From: Volvox africanus
Taxonomy: Eukaryota; Chlorophyta; Chlorophyceae; Chlamydomonadales; Volvocaceae
Reading direction: 5' to 3'
Assembly: GCA_030268105.1 (NCBI GenBank)
Contig: BSDZ01000079.1
Location: forward strand, 3,601,501-3,665,500
Length of the DNA stretch: 64,000 nucleotides
The stretch's first letter is position 1; every line of letters starts with the position of its first letter. The notes beneath the pieces were generated by a model. The model ran no database searches, had not been told where the DNA came from, and worked only from the letters and a program-made list of their open reading frames with translations. Below are positions 12,901-24,293 of this stretch, in pieces. A program made the translations under genes and the position numbers.

Positions 12901-13816
12901 GTGGGCCGTTAGCCGCCGTAGTAGTATGCGGCGCATCAGTACAGCTCCCCACGGGATGCAGGGCTCCGCCCAGGCACTGCTACTGCTATCCGACCGTTCG
13001 TCAGAGCACTGCGGACACGGTCGCAGCAGCTACAAAGAGTTGCAGCGGCTGAGCGGCGGCGGGGAGTCCCTTGTTGTGGCGGCGGAGTTAGCAAGCGGCA
13101 ATTTGGCGGCCGCCATGGCTGACCCAGACGTGGCGTCGCCGGCGTCATCATCATCGACGTCACCTGAGGCCGTGGAGGCGGCAGTTGCACTGTTTCCGGC
13201 ATCACCGACGTCGCCGCCCAGCGCTACGGGTCAGCATCATGGCTCTCTGCCGTCGTCACCGTCAGGCCGTTGCGTAGTGCCACCGTCTCGCGCGCGGCCA
13301 GTACCAGTGCCCAATGCGAATAGTCGAACACCTGCGTTCCGGTCACGCAAAACCAGCACTGCCGCCGGCATGCACAGCGCCGCCGGCTCCACCACCACAC
13401 TACATACGAGCTCGCTCCCCCGCGGCAGTAACAGCCTGGGCTCCAGTATTAATCGCCTTCTCGAAATCGATGATTTCAGCATCCGGTCGGTCCGCCCGGG
13501 CTCCGCACCTAACAAGTCCGCACCGGAAAACGGCAGCCAGAATACTATCCACAAAAAGAGCAGCAGGTTTGGGGGCGGCAGCGCCCTCACGTTCGAGCCT
13601 CACGGCGCTCTCAGCCACCCCAGCCCGGTCCCCATCGCGCCTGTGTGGCCGCGTATGAGTATGGACACGCAGGGCTCAGGAACGGTGAGCCGCTCGGCGC
13701 CGGAGGCCAGGGAGGGAGTACTGGCGGCGGTGCTGGCAAAGGAGGGCGGGTCCATGTCTGCTCTTGCCGGGCTCGATCTGGAAGTGGAGGTGGGGACGGA
13801 AGGGGAGCTTCAGTAA
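7000..13816 (+). CDS. TMEM135-like multi-pass membrane protein with long disordered tail
   Basis: Ten exons join in phase: 7000-7391, 7883-7945, 8395-8478, 8870-9059, 9431-9601, 9804-10014, 10475-10631, 10743-10822, 10978-11139 and 11649-13816. They encode about 1225 residues, or 1202 if translation starts at the second in-frame ATG (7069). The first ~500 residues match TMEM135-family features: two related halves, each with a segment like ILYSFIMAPSTLPPTYVRF or DVLMFSLGCGAIMHCY, and a Cys-rich CEFFHPGQSC segment between them. Family members sit in peroxisome or mitochondrial membranes and affect organelle dynamics; the role here is inferred. The last exon (2168 nt) encodes ~720 residues rich in Ala, Ser, Gly and Pro with no domain, far longer than usual for the family (about 450-550). 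The acceptors of exons 4, 6 and 9 were chosen by phase and spacing and are less certain. Confidence 0.85.
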
Positions 13817-16707
13817 CGGGGGTCTGCCCAGGCTGGACGCACGGCGCCCACGGCAATGGTGATGGTGTGATCTGAGATCCTAGTCCCGATGGGAGAGACC
13901 AGGTCCGTGCGTTACAAGGTGGCTGAGGAAGAACCCTTGTCGGAGCGAGATTTGTAAATTATGCTTACGGATTATGTTTGTCTTTTCGTGTGTATTTGGC
14001 AGAGCGGTCATATCGCTTGAATGAGTGATGCTCTTTTTTATTGCTGGCCTTTGTTTTCTTGTAAAACATTTGTCGTTTTGACTGCTTGATAGTCTTGGGG
14101 GGGGGAGGGGTGCAATCGGATCGGAGACAGGCGATAGTTCTGTCTCGTGTGGGTGTTTGTGTGCGCACGTCCTTCTATGCGCGTGCGTGTTGAAGATGGC
14201 ACGGAGCGTTCATTGAGGTCCTTATCATTGACAGAATGTGTGCGGAGGTGGAAAATGGTTCTTGGTCGTGCGCGCGCACACCTGTGTGTATGTATATGTG
14301 GGTGTGTATGTGTTTGTCTGTGTGTCTATGTGTGCACGGGAGGTGCCTACATTTGCCCTTATGTATATTGGAAGTAGTCGTCGATGACAAGGATGGAGCT
14401 GCTGGAGCGGAGGCTCTGTGAACCAGGATGCCTGCGTCGTATGTCTGCTGCTCAGAGGGGTGCGCGCCCGCATGTGCTTGGTGATGATGGTAATGATGGT
14501 GGTTGCGTTGGCGTCAATGCCCGTTTGCGTGTGACATTCAGAGCAACCATTATCCATACACACCGTCACCTTCTCGTTCTGTTGTGGTCCTGGGCGCTTA
14601 TTATGAAGCTGCTCAGGGACATGAAAATCGATTTCGTCTTATCCCACCGAAGCTACAAGGTGTGCACGCATGCGATATGCGGTTCCATGGTGCCCTCGGA
14701 GTCAGGAAAAAGTGTGGGGTGGGGAGGATTTCGCTTCTCCTTCCTACCAGTTCCTGATTTTCCTGGCAGCAGGCGGGCAGGAAGGCAAAGGAGCAGGTCA
14801 GCAAATTACCTGTGGCAAGCTAGGGCTTTTGCTGGTCCGATTGGGTTTGCCTTCTCTTCGGTGCAGCCGTATTGTGGGCCACCATATTTCCGGTTATTGC
14901 TGAATCATATGACGATACCGAGATCTTCTGTTCTGAACCTATGGCAACGGTGTACAGGCGGTCATTTGATACAAATATGTTTGTATGTGTGTATCTATAA
15001 TATATTATTAACAATCATTAATATGTATGCATGGTGGGGGCTGGGGTGCGCTGCCGGGTGCGATGGTTTCGACTTGCCTTCGGGGGCCGACCCGCCGATA
15101 CACACCTGGGCCGGATGAGTTCCACCTGGGGCTTGCACGAGGCCTTTAATTCCATCGTGCGGCACATGAAGAATAGTAAGGCTATCAAGGGATCCAGACA
15201 GCAGGAAGCCATGCAAGCACCGATGCGGGAGACACTCATTGGAGAGAACCTCTCGACGCCAAAGGCCGATGAAGGAGTTGCATGCGCGTTAGTGCTTCGA
15301 GACGCGTTCAGGGGTTGCATGTTTTTTTACAGCGCCAGCAGTATTGAGCTGGTGGCTGCAGCGCTGATGGCCCGGGGATCACTCGTAACTGTCATTAACA
15401 GGGTGGCGTGTGTAGGGCTGTGAATAATGGTGCTGGTGCTGGTGAAGGCTTCTCCTTGGCCATGGCCCCATGTGTTGGCGAGGTCACTTCTGTTTTTGTG
15501 CTGCATCTCTCCATTCTTACTGTCTCCAAGGGTGGGGCTCTGTGTTCGTAAGTTCCTTGGCCGCGGCAAGGTGGGAGGTGCGCAATGTACGTACGTTTCG
15601 CTTGTCTGCGTTGTTTCGCGTTTTCCTTTTTCTGCTTTGAGCGATAAGACGTTCGCCATGTGGATCACGTCTGTTATCGATGCCCTCTAGCTTTGAAGAT
15701 GTATTGCTCTTTCTTGAGAGTCATGGTCAGGTGGTTGCAAAGCAACAAACTTATGGGAGTGAGCGCCACCGGTGCTCATCACACCACTGTGACTTACTGG
15801 TCAAAAGTGGGACTGTACTAATGGTTTCGGAGGAACGACCGGCTCTCGGAGGGGGGATGTGTTATGCCGTAGGACTGTATACGCATTCCTTTACCTGGAT
15901 GGGACTTATTGGGAGTGGGCGTAGATAAAATGACGACGGTGGACCAGAGTGTGCGGCAGTGGTAGAAGCCTGTGTGGGTTATGTGGGGGAGGTGTGGAGC
16001 TCCTTTGGCGCCAGGCAGATGGGTGTTCACCAGTCGCGAGATCTGCCCGTGTGCACCCTGTGCCTGACTCTTCTTGAGGTGCTCCGCGATCGCTGGGTTT
16101 TTATGGCCCTTACTCACAAGGAGAGGTCCATTCACGTGCACCAGAGGACATAGAAGATAGATAGCGTGTAGTTTGGGGTTGTGGAACCGAGTGCCCTTCA
16201 TTTGTAACCTACAAATTCGATAGAAGCAAAGACAACAGTTTGTTGAATTACGTGATCGACCGCGCAACGTTTACATTTGTACAAACCAACAAGCGAAAGC
16301 CGTTTTTGCGTTGGTACCTGAATTACGATACATTCGAGCAGTGCAGCGCAGGTTGGAGGTGTCACGCGTGCGCATGCCATGGCTATAAGTTACTGCTGCG
16401 CGGCCACAACTGCTGCTGCGATCCCTCTTTGGTTCGGTTGGGCTAAGGTAAAGGCCTGCAGGAGACTAAAGCTGACTTTCTAGTGTCCCGACACAAAACT
16501 CGCTCACCAAGCTCGAGGAGTGCCTTCTGGACCCCCAAACATGGCGCCCGAGAGTCAACTAATGCGACTGGCAGAGCGCCATTTGGTGGTGGGGCCCTGG
16601 TCCGCCCCACCCTTGCTCCCGGGACAGCGCCTGTTCACTTTAGTATGCGTCAGTCCTATGTGTTTCATATCTATATCTAATACACATATTTTTTTATTCA
16701 TATTAAA
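13817..16707. other. Downstream region, GT-rich, no convincing gene
   Basis: Begins with the 3' untranslated region of the TMEM135-like gene; TTGTAAAT near 13952 resembles the TGTAA polyadenylation signal of volvocine algae. The plus strand then carries GT/TG-rich stretches (about 14147-14340). An open frame of 130 codons at 15031-15423 has fair composition but no recognised domain, no splice support and a competing antisense frame. It is not called as a gene. Confidence 0.45.
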
Positions 16708-16920
16708 GTGACCTGCGAGCTGACCAGGAGCGGAGTTGACGCCTTAGTTGATTCGGCAGATTCCGCTGGATGCTGGTGGTGGGTGCTGAACCTGGGAAAA
16801 CCACTGATTTCGGAGAAGTCGGCATGGGAGACTGGATGAGGGTGCCCCGAAACACCGGGGAAGGTAGGGACTGCCAGGTTAGTGGCCACGGGTGATGTAC
16901 CCCCCTATCCTACACACACA
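16708..16920 (+). repeat. Dispersed repeat, copy A (left-truncated)
   Basis: About 210 bp, starting at GTGACCTGCGAGCTGACC and ending in a CCCCCCTATCC-ACACAC tail. It is near-identical (roughly 90% or better by eye) to copy B at 17000-17320 and copy C at 33687-34028. Compared with B and C it lacks the left ~105 bp; an AT-rich sequence sits there instead. Its minus strand has a short open frame beginning MATNLAVPTFPG. Confidence 0.85.
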
Positions 16921-16999
16921 CATATTTATTCCACTGGCGGTGCCTCAGTACCCTAATATATGATGCAAGAATATTGCAAATTAAACAAAGTGTTCTAGC

Positions 17000-17320
17000 G
17001 CAACTGTTCTGGCACGACATGTATGCCCCTGGAGTTCAAGGTTCGGCCCCGACCAAGAGCGGGCCTGAAACCCCATGTCGATGGACGATGAAGTACCCGA
17101 ATATAGTGACCTGCGAGCTGACCAGGAGCGGAGTTGACGCCTTAGGTGATTCGGCAGATTCCGCTGGATGCCGGTTGTGGGTGCTGAACCCGGGAAGAGC
17201 ACTGAATTTGGAGAAGTCGGCATGGGATACCGGATGAGGGTGCCCCGAAATACCGGGGAAGGTAGGGACTGCCAGGTTAGTGGCCACGGGTGAAGCTGTA
17301 CCCCCCTATCCCACACAAAC
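17000..17320 (+). repeat. Dispersed repeat, copy B (longer form)
   Basis: About 320 bp in the same orientation as copy A, with the shared core starting 398 bp downstream of the core of A. It has the left arm (TGGCACGACATGTATGCCC...) that A lacks and that C shares in diverged form. The left arm contains GGTTCGGCCCC about 30 bp after TGGCACGACA, loosely like pol III B and A boxes, but the match is weak. The element type is unknown: short retroelement, MITE-like remnant or fragment of a larger transposon. Confidence 0.85.
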
Positions 17321-20300
17321 AATGTGAGAGGTGCAATGACTGCGAGTAAGATGCACTATTAAACATCTGCACTGCTCAGTGGCGCTGGTGCAGGTGGAAT
17401 AAATAATTGTGTTTGCGTGTGTTTTTGTGGCGAGATGGTAGTTAGGGCACCTCCAACACTGCCACACGGCACGGAGACTCTGGCCACCGCAGGGTGAGGG
17501 GCTTCTCACACGTACATAGACCCTGTGTCTGCCTGTGCTTTTGTCAAGAGCGTTTCGTTGGAAAAAGTTTTGACACAATCTTAAGCAGCAATGCATTCTT
17601 AAATCTCCAATGCCCTCATTTCTTACAGGCCTGTGCAGGTAGGTTCTACGGGGGAGAGCACGACTCCTGGATTAATTATTTTGACCTGCCGTGTGCCTTT
17701 TTATATGTACGTTTCACCGCAGACACATGAAATGATTCCTCACTGTGCGGCTCTTCCTTGTCCGAGGGTTGGGCAGGGAAAAGGTGACATGGTGTGTTTG
17801 TATACCATTTGCCTTATTTAGGAAAATTGCTCTCAGGCCCAGCCTACGATGAATCCATAGCGACCTGCCTGACCTATAGCGATAGACATGTTTGCAAGCC
17901 CCCCCCCCCCTGTTTCTAAGTTGCCGTTAGTGACCATTATGACCGTTAGTGGCCGTTCTGCATCACACCAATATCCAATCCGCCATTACTAAATACATCA
18001 ATAACTTATAGCTTTTAAAGTCATTTTAGTAATTTAATAAGATTACAAAAATAAGTAAATATAAATATCATAAATGTGTATCTATGTTATTATTATTGAT
18101 GTACGCAGGCCGTGTGTTAAGCGATTGGGGAGCAAAGGGGTTGCATAGCCTCCCTCCCCTGTATGCCTACAGCTGGTGGATGGTAACCAGTATATAGCTG
18201 CTGATACTGCTGCTTGAGCTGCTCCTGCAGTCAATACCGACGCTATCATCTCCAGCTGAGACCAGCCCCAACAGCAGTATCGGCAGCTACATGCTGGTTA
18301 CGATTCTGCTGCTGATGTGCCGATTGAGGGTAGGGATTCGCGCCGCTGTAGGCGGAACCTTATTCGATTTGTCGTTGTCATTGTGGTCCATTCTCACAGC
18401 GGAATAAGTAAAATGACTCTCAAGTAATGAGAGAAACAAGTACGACGTTACCGTACTACTTGGACGGTAGCCTTCTTTTCAGAAGAGAAGTCTGCGCATT
18501 AGTTCGTACAAGGACGCAACGCCCGCGTACATGCAGTGATGGCTCCTGATATGCTCTCGATGTACGGGCTTCAAAGGGGCAATGATCTGCTGATGTGGCG
18601 TATTGCATTATCCCAATACATATCCAAACGACAATCCAATCGAACACCGCAATTACATATTCAAGGAATAATGCCAGCCTTGCGCTCCGACACCATACCT
18701 CCGTCCTTCATCGGGCAGCGAGCATTTGGACACTGGATACTCGCCAACACGCACGACGCACAATTGCCAGGGACGTGTCCGTCGGCGCCCATCTGGACGC
18801 CCTAGTGGGCGCAGCGCCTAACGCTGTAGTGAGAGTCTCCCACCAAAGGCGCCAGCAGCAACAACGACAGCTGCCGTTTCACTGCCGGCCATATAACAAG
18901 CACGCACTCTTATCATATGACATATCGATCGATGCCCACAAAGATCTCTCCCTCCCTCTCTTGACCTCAGGAAGAGCGCGCTAAAAGATTTAACAATGTA
19001 AAAGTGTGCAGGAAAATGCAGCGAGCACGTCGCACGCATGCCGTTCATACCAGTACCAATCTATGTGGATCCTTTCCGTGTGCACACCCAAGCCGTACGG
19101 ACGCACAACCACCACCAATAGAATAATTCCCCCAAATTCGGAATTTGCCAGTGCGACTTCACTGTGGACGACCGAATGATATGAAGGGAGGCTGACCTGG
19201 GTAAAAGTATAGCTTTGAAACCAGAAACCATCTTCATCAGCGCACGACAAGCTTTCGCACGCAAACATACAGACTGACAACCGGTCGAATGGGTCCACAT
19301 GAAGGCACACTTGACCTCAGAAACATCGCGACCCATGGAGCTAGCTATCTATAACCACACAGCCATGCGGCAAGACATGGCGAGTTAGCCAAACTGTTCC
19401 ACGGTCCTGCGGTCAACATCTTAAACTCTAATCCAGCATTAGGATGAGGGATTGCGACGTGCACCTCTACACACCGAATACCCTTGATCCTGTTCGCAAA
19501 GCGCAGAAGGATCCGGGAAACGGAAGACGGGAACGACCAAAGTGGCAAAGGTGGGTGCGGATGTAAGCCTCAGTCAAATACGTCACATGTTGCTCATGGT
19601 GGGGAACCAGCGGACGCTGAAACAGCCGACAAAGTCACGGAAGTGAAAAACCAGAAACGTCCCACCCGTATTCAGCCACCTCGCAAACCAGCCAAAGACA
19701 CCCACAGATTGTTTCCTGTCCTGTCATCGTCCGGACGTCCTGTCAACCACTCGTTTCCCCTTCCCTTCTCCGGTCGCCTACTCACAAACGCATCGAGTAG
19801 GAGGCGGTGGTGACCTTCACGCTGCGCTTCGGACCGACAAACCCAGACGACACATAACGGGATGAACAGGCCGCCCATCTGACATGCAGCTCAGGCAAGC
19901 TGAGCCCAGGAAGTCACTATACATGGCAGATCGGCTGTGAACCCGGTGCAGGTGAGCCACGGAGCAGAGACAGACAGACAGACGCACAGGCGCCCAGGCG
20001 CCGAAACTCAGATCAACAACACGGCGGCAGCGAATCGGACTCGGCGGCTAGATGTACGTACTCACGACAAAGACCCCCAATGCAGGGGCCAGTGACTGGA
20101 CCATTATTGCAAGCTCCCCATTCCGCCTCCCCCCCCCATTCGCTCCTTGTTGGACTCAACGTTGCTTTGCACCATACTACGCCGCCATGTTGTAAAGGCT
20201 GCTGTTGGGCCCATGGGATTTGGTTCGGCCAAACCTCGCTACCCGGCACTCGGCACCCTCGCCGCAGATTTATGAGATGCGGTGCACACGTGCTTCAGGC

Positions 20301-20347
20301 TGTACATATGCTGCCACATGCCCGTCATCCTCCATGTACTTGCCCTT
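17321..20347. other. Intergenic, no gene seen; C-homopolymer and AT-rich blocks
   Basis: Contains a C run near 17899-17911 and an AT-rich block at about 17990-18110. Several open frames of 60-109 codons occur on both strands (for example 18990-19310 minus and 19484-19813 plus), but they overlap each other and show no domain or splice signals. The right end is the 3' flank of the phosphate translocator gene. Confidence 0.45.
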
Positions 20348-23300
20348 TCACTCGGCCTTCTTCTTGTTGGCCTGACGCTTTACTTGGCCATACGCAAACA
20401 CGCCCGCCAGGGCGACGGCCGTACCTGCGGCGTGGGTTCGGATGGTCACGACACGGAAGGGTTCGCCAGCACGACTTATTCCCTCGTTATTTTCCAATGT
20501 CGCACTGCCCCTGGACTGTGGCGCGCGGGGTTTTGGTGAGGGAGTCATATTCGTCCCATAACCCCCTTTCTGCCACTCCCCCGTCCGTACCGGGTTAGCG
20601 CATACGCACTTTGCACCATCCTTTTCCCTCTCCCCCTGTTCACAGCAACGCACACCCCCCACTTACCCAGAGCGTTCTGCAACGAGACAGGGTTCCTGAA
20701 GAACAGCACCGAGGTAGCGATCACGACCACTCGCTTCACGCAGTTGCCAATGGAGTGGGTGACGGGGGAGACACGCTGGAGGATCATGTACGACACTTGC
20801 TGGTAGGCATGGAAGCACAGACCCGACATAACGGCCCACTTTAGAAGCTGGTTGGGGTCCTTGACACCCTGCAAGGTAGCTTTCGAGTTAGTTAGATGAT
20901 GGTTGGGGTCGTCGATAGTTTTGTGAAAGGAACGAGACACGATAAGGGGCTTAAGATGTGGCTGGCAGGAGTCACAAAAATGAACCGGGACCAGATTCGC
21001 CTTGTGCTTTTTCAATACCGCGCTTTTTAATGCAAGACGAACGTTAAACACTCCAGCCTTTGATTATGAGTTTTTACTTCAGCCTCTCAGTATGCCTCTC
21101 GATGAAATGTCGCGCGGAGGCTTGTAGCCGCAAAGCATGAACGTTAAAACGTTAAGCTTTGGGCCATTCAGACTCCTCTCCCTCCAAGAGGTCGGAATGA
21201 TGCAGCAGTACAACGAGATGCAGTGTTGCTCGAATTCCTCTGGGGAACCTTTGGTACCCAGATCCCTTCCCACCATGGCAGCGAGCGAGCTCGGCGTGAG
21301 CTTCCAGCCCTCCAGCAGCAGACTGAACGGCAGAAGCAGCACTGCAGAGGCCAATGTGATGCAGCAGAACAACGAGATGTTGTCCAGGCTGCCGTCGCCC
21401 TTCTTCAGCATCAGCTTCTTCGACAGCACGTTCCGCGACTGGAAGGTGAGGTTGGAGCCCATGGCTGATAGGAAGCCGAACCAGTTGAAAGACGACTGTT
21501 GACGATAACGTGTCGGTGAGGTGAGGTGGGGTGGGGTGGGGTGTGGTGAGGTGAGGAGAGAAGAAGCAGAGGAGGAGGAGCCGTGTGAGACATTTAAGAG
21601 GACCTTTTAAAGGACAAAGGGTGCCTCAGGAGCTAAGAACCAAACGTAGCATATTGGTCACACGTAATATATATATATATGTATATATATATTATATGTC
21701 ATATACACGAATACATAATATCATAGATATACATACGCATATATACATTAAGAAAGACAGCAAGGAGATGAGAAGACAGCCAACAATATGCAATTCACTT
21801 GTGACGTAGAAAGGTTCAGGAAGGAGGCCCTCCTCCGGCCGCTGTGAGCGACTTCTGGGTAACACTTCCTTCCACAGCCCCTTTTAAGCCCCCACCTCCG
21901 TCATGGAGGCGATCGCCACGCCGCCCACAATGGGCAGCAGCGTCATGAGCACGGCGGGGGAGGGGTGGTCCCCGAGGAAGATGGCCGACAAGATCACGGA
22001 AAAGAAGGGCTCCATGGCCTGAAGGGGGGAGGGGAAGGGGGGAGGGGAAGGGGGGAGGGGAAGGGGGGAGGGGAAGGGGGGAGGGGAAGGGGGGAGGGGA
22101 AGGGGTGAAGGGAAAGGGGGAGGGGAAGAGTCAATGACGGGTGAGTTGTAGGGTGGGCTGCGGGGTGGGCTGCGGGGTGGGCTGCGGGGTGGGCTGCGGG
22201 TCATTCAGAGGTCGGGGGGTAGGCGGTACTGATAGGGCCTCCAATGTTGGCCCGCTGTGCTGAAGCCCTTTGCCATTCTGGAAAAGGCCTTAACTGGCGC
22301 CAGAGTGTGGACTTTATTATTGGTTTGGGTTTGGATTTTCTTTACTTCGCAGCGGGAAGCAAAGGGGGGGGATAAAGGGGAGCAAACGGGGCTGATGGTA
22401 GGGTCCCCAGGGTGGCGGCGCTGTTAAGATCCTGCACCTGACACGAATCCACGCTTGGACACACAGGAAGCACATGCAGTCCCTCTCCTTTCCCACCTTG
22501 ATTGTGTGAGTGAAGGACACCGCCACCGCCCCGAGTGACATGTTCGTGAGCAGGTTGCCTAAAGTGTGAACCACCGCCAGGGGAAGCACGTTTCGAATCT
22601 GCAGGGCAACCGGGCGTAACCAGATGAGATGAAGGCGAGCGACTGGTAGGACGCGACGACCGCATAATAACTTGCGCTCAAGTACGATGTACAGCAAGAA
22701 AAAGGATACGTGACGCAAAATGGATTTGTTTCGCTTCCTTGAGGGCTCCCAGGAAGCGTGCGGGTAGAGGACGGCGCCTGGATTGCAGACAAATCGATTG
22801 GACGACTTTTGAAAGTCCTCAGTCCTCACCCAACCATCCACCAACATCCACATACTCCGTTAAACACCCAAGACAGAACACACCGTAGCCGCCGTGATCT
22901 TGGGCGCCTTCAGCACTCCGGTTGCCCAGCTGGCCAGAGTAATGACAGAGCCAACCAAGAACTGGACCTCTGTAACTGTCACGGGGTAGGCGAACAGCTT
23001 GAGCACCTGCATGTGAATGGTGCGCCCCGGGATAAGGGGAAGGGGGACTCTTCCTTGTCAGCAGCAACATCGCCATCTTTCATCGAACTCGTTAACCTAA
23101 GCTGATGCGTCAGATCTCATTGGGAAGGGTTCGAAGAAACCCGTGACTACAAAACAAAAAATACTTCGTCCGTGGTCGGCTAGGAAAGAAGAGTGCAAAC
23201 CTGCCTAGCATCGGGACAACGGGGCGGATTACACCCTCACGGCGTGCGCCAGACAATAATCCGGATAACTAGGAACTGGCAAACGAAAGATCCACCTGCT

Positions 23301-23949
23301 TGTTGTACAGGTTGAAGGCGATATTGGCCGCGTACCAGCCGGCGAACATGGAGCCCAAAACCAGCGTTGAGACGAACTCGCTTTGGCCTCCTTAGTAATA
23401 CATTGTACAAGGGACAGGATTAATTAAACCATGATGAAGATTCAAGATTCCGGGAGCTGGTAATTGTGTGTTAGGTGGAACGTCGCTCAGGTGTTGCGCT
23501 TGGAAGGGGTGTTTCGGAAGGTCAGGCATCTCGCGTAATGGTCAACTTGGGCTCCCTGGGCAGAATGCACATTCATAGCTGAATGTGAGACTGAGCAATC
23601 CTAAATTGTACAGCGCAGACAATAATTTCGGCGAAAATATAAAGTTGTCGTTCTGATGGCGCGACGGTGACGGAGTAACGAAACGACCGAAGCAATACCG
23701 ACATAAACTATTTTCTTTACCTTCAGGCAATGACTCTGAGGCTGCTGCCGCGGCAACCTTCAACGTCCGCGACTCCCGAGTGCATATCGATGCAGCGCCA
23801 GGGTAGGTTGTCGACGGCATCCTAGCTCCGGTCCTTGAGATAAGTACACCACCGATACGGCAATTCTGAAGCCGAGGACATACTGGGATAGGATTTCGAC
23901 AACTTAACGAGGCGTTCACTGTAGGACTTGACAGCGCCGACGCCGACAT
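20348..23949 (-). CDS. Plastid triose-phosphate/phosphate translocator family protein
   Basis: Eight exons join in phase: 23949-23721, 23390-23296, 23006-22884, 22598-22497, 22018-21896, 21495-21274, 20868-20667 and 20424-20348, giving 390 residues. The first ~76 residues, rich in Ser, Ala and Arg and poor in acids, look like a chloroplast transit peptide. The rest matches plastidic sugar-phosphate antiporters of the drug/metabolite transporter superfamily: [54 protein letters not shown] and GNCVKRV. The Lys343-Arg344 pair in the last motif corresponds to substrate-phosphate contacts in known translocators. It should exchange phosphorylated C3, C5 or C6 compounds for phosphate at the inner envelope; which substrate (TPT, PPT, XPT or GPT type) cannot be told by eye. 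The exon 2 acceptor could be three bases further in (23387). The start lies 344 bp from a divergent gene. Confidence 0.93.
22019..22128 (-). repeat. Pyrimidine minisatellite abutting a splice acceptor
   Basis: On the gene's sense (minus) strand this is a tandem array of a ~13-bp C/T unit (CCCCTTCCCCTCC-like), about eight copies with slight variation. It ends directly at the CAG acceptor of translocator exon 5, so it forms an extended polypyrimidine tract. A separate four-copy 12-bp G-rich repeat (GGGGTGGGCTGC) lies deeper in the same intron at about 22150-22200. Confidence 0.85.
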
Positions 23950-24293
23950 TTCGGGCTCAGTTTAAGCAGTATGTAAATAGCTTTGGATTACTAGATTCAT
24001 CATGTAACAGCACTCCTCATGCCAAATGTCACGTCCGACAACGGACAACAAGTTGTCGTACTTGTGGTACAAAACGCGATATCACTGCGAAAAGAATGCT
24101 TTCTACGATCAACCGTCACTTGCAGATGTCACAAGACGTGATGTTATATCCTTTTTAGCCAAAATTGATCAAGTTATTTAGGAAAGATTTGGGGTTTCCA
24201 TCTGAAGTATCTTAACTTCTTGTAAATTGTCGGATTAGTCGACTTTCCGAGTGTTATACATTTCTTAAATAACACTTAGATTGGGTAAATTAG
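23950..24293. promoter_or_regulatory. Divergent upstream region, translocator and unknown gene
   Basis: These 344 bp separate the translocator start codon (minus) from the start of the unknown gene at 24294 (plus) and should hold both promoters. The right half is AT-rich. No specific element is recognised. Confidence 0.45.

Noticed and set aside
11700..13618. Several long frames antisense to, or in other frames of, the TMEM135-like tail
   Set aside because: GC-rich low-complexity coding sequence leaves other frames open; only the plus frame 11649-13816 is in phase with the upstream exons.
15031..15423. 130-codon plus-strand frame with protein-like composition
   Set aside because: No domain, no splice support and an equally long antisense frame; kept only as a note.
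18990..19813. Frames of 106 (minus) and 109 (plus) codons
   Set aside because: No domain or start context and no neighbouring exons in phase.
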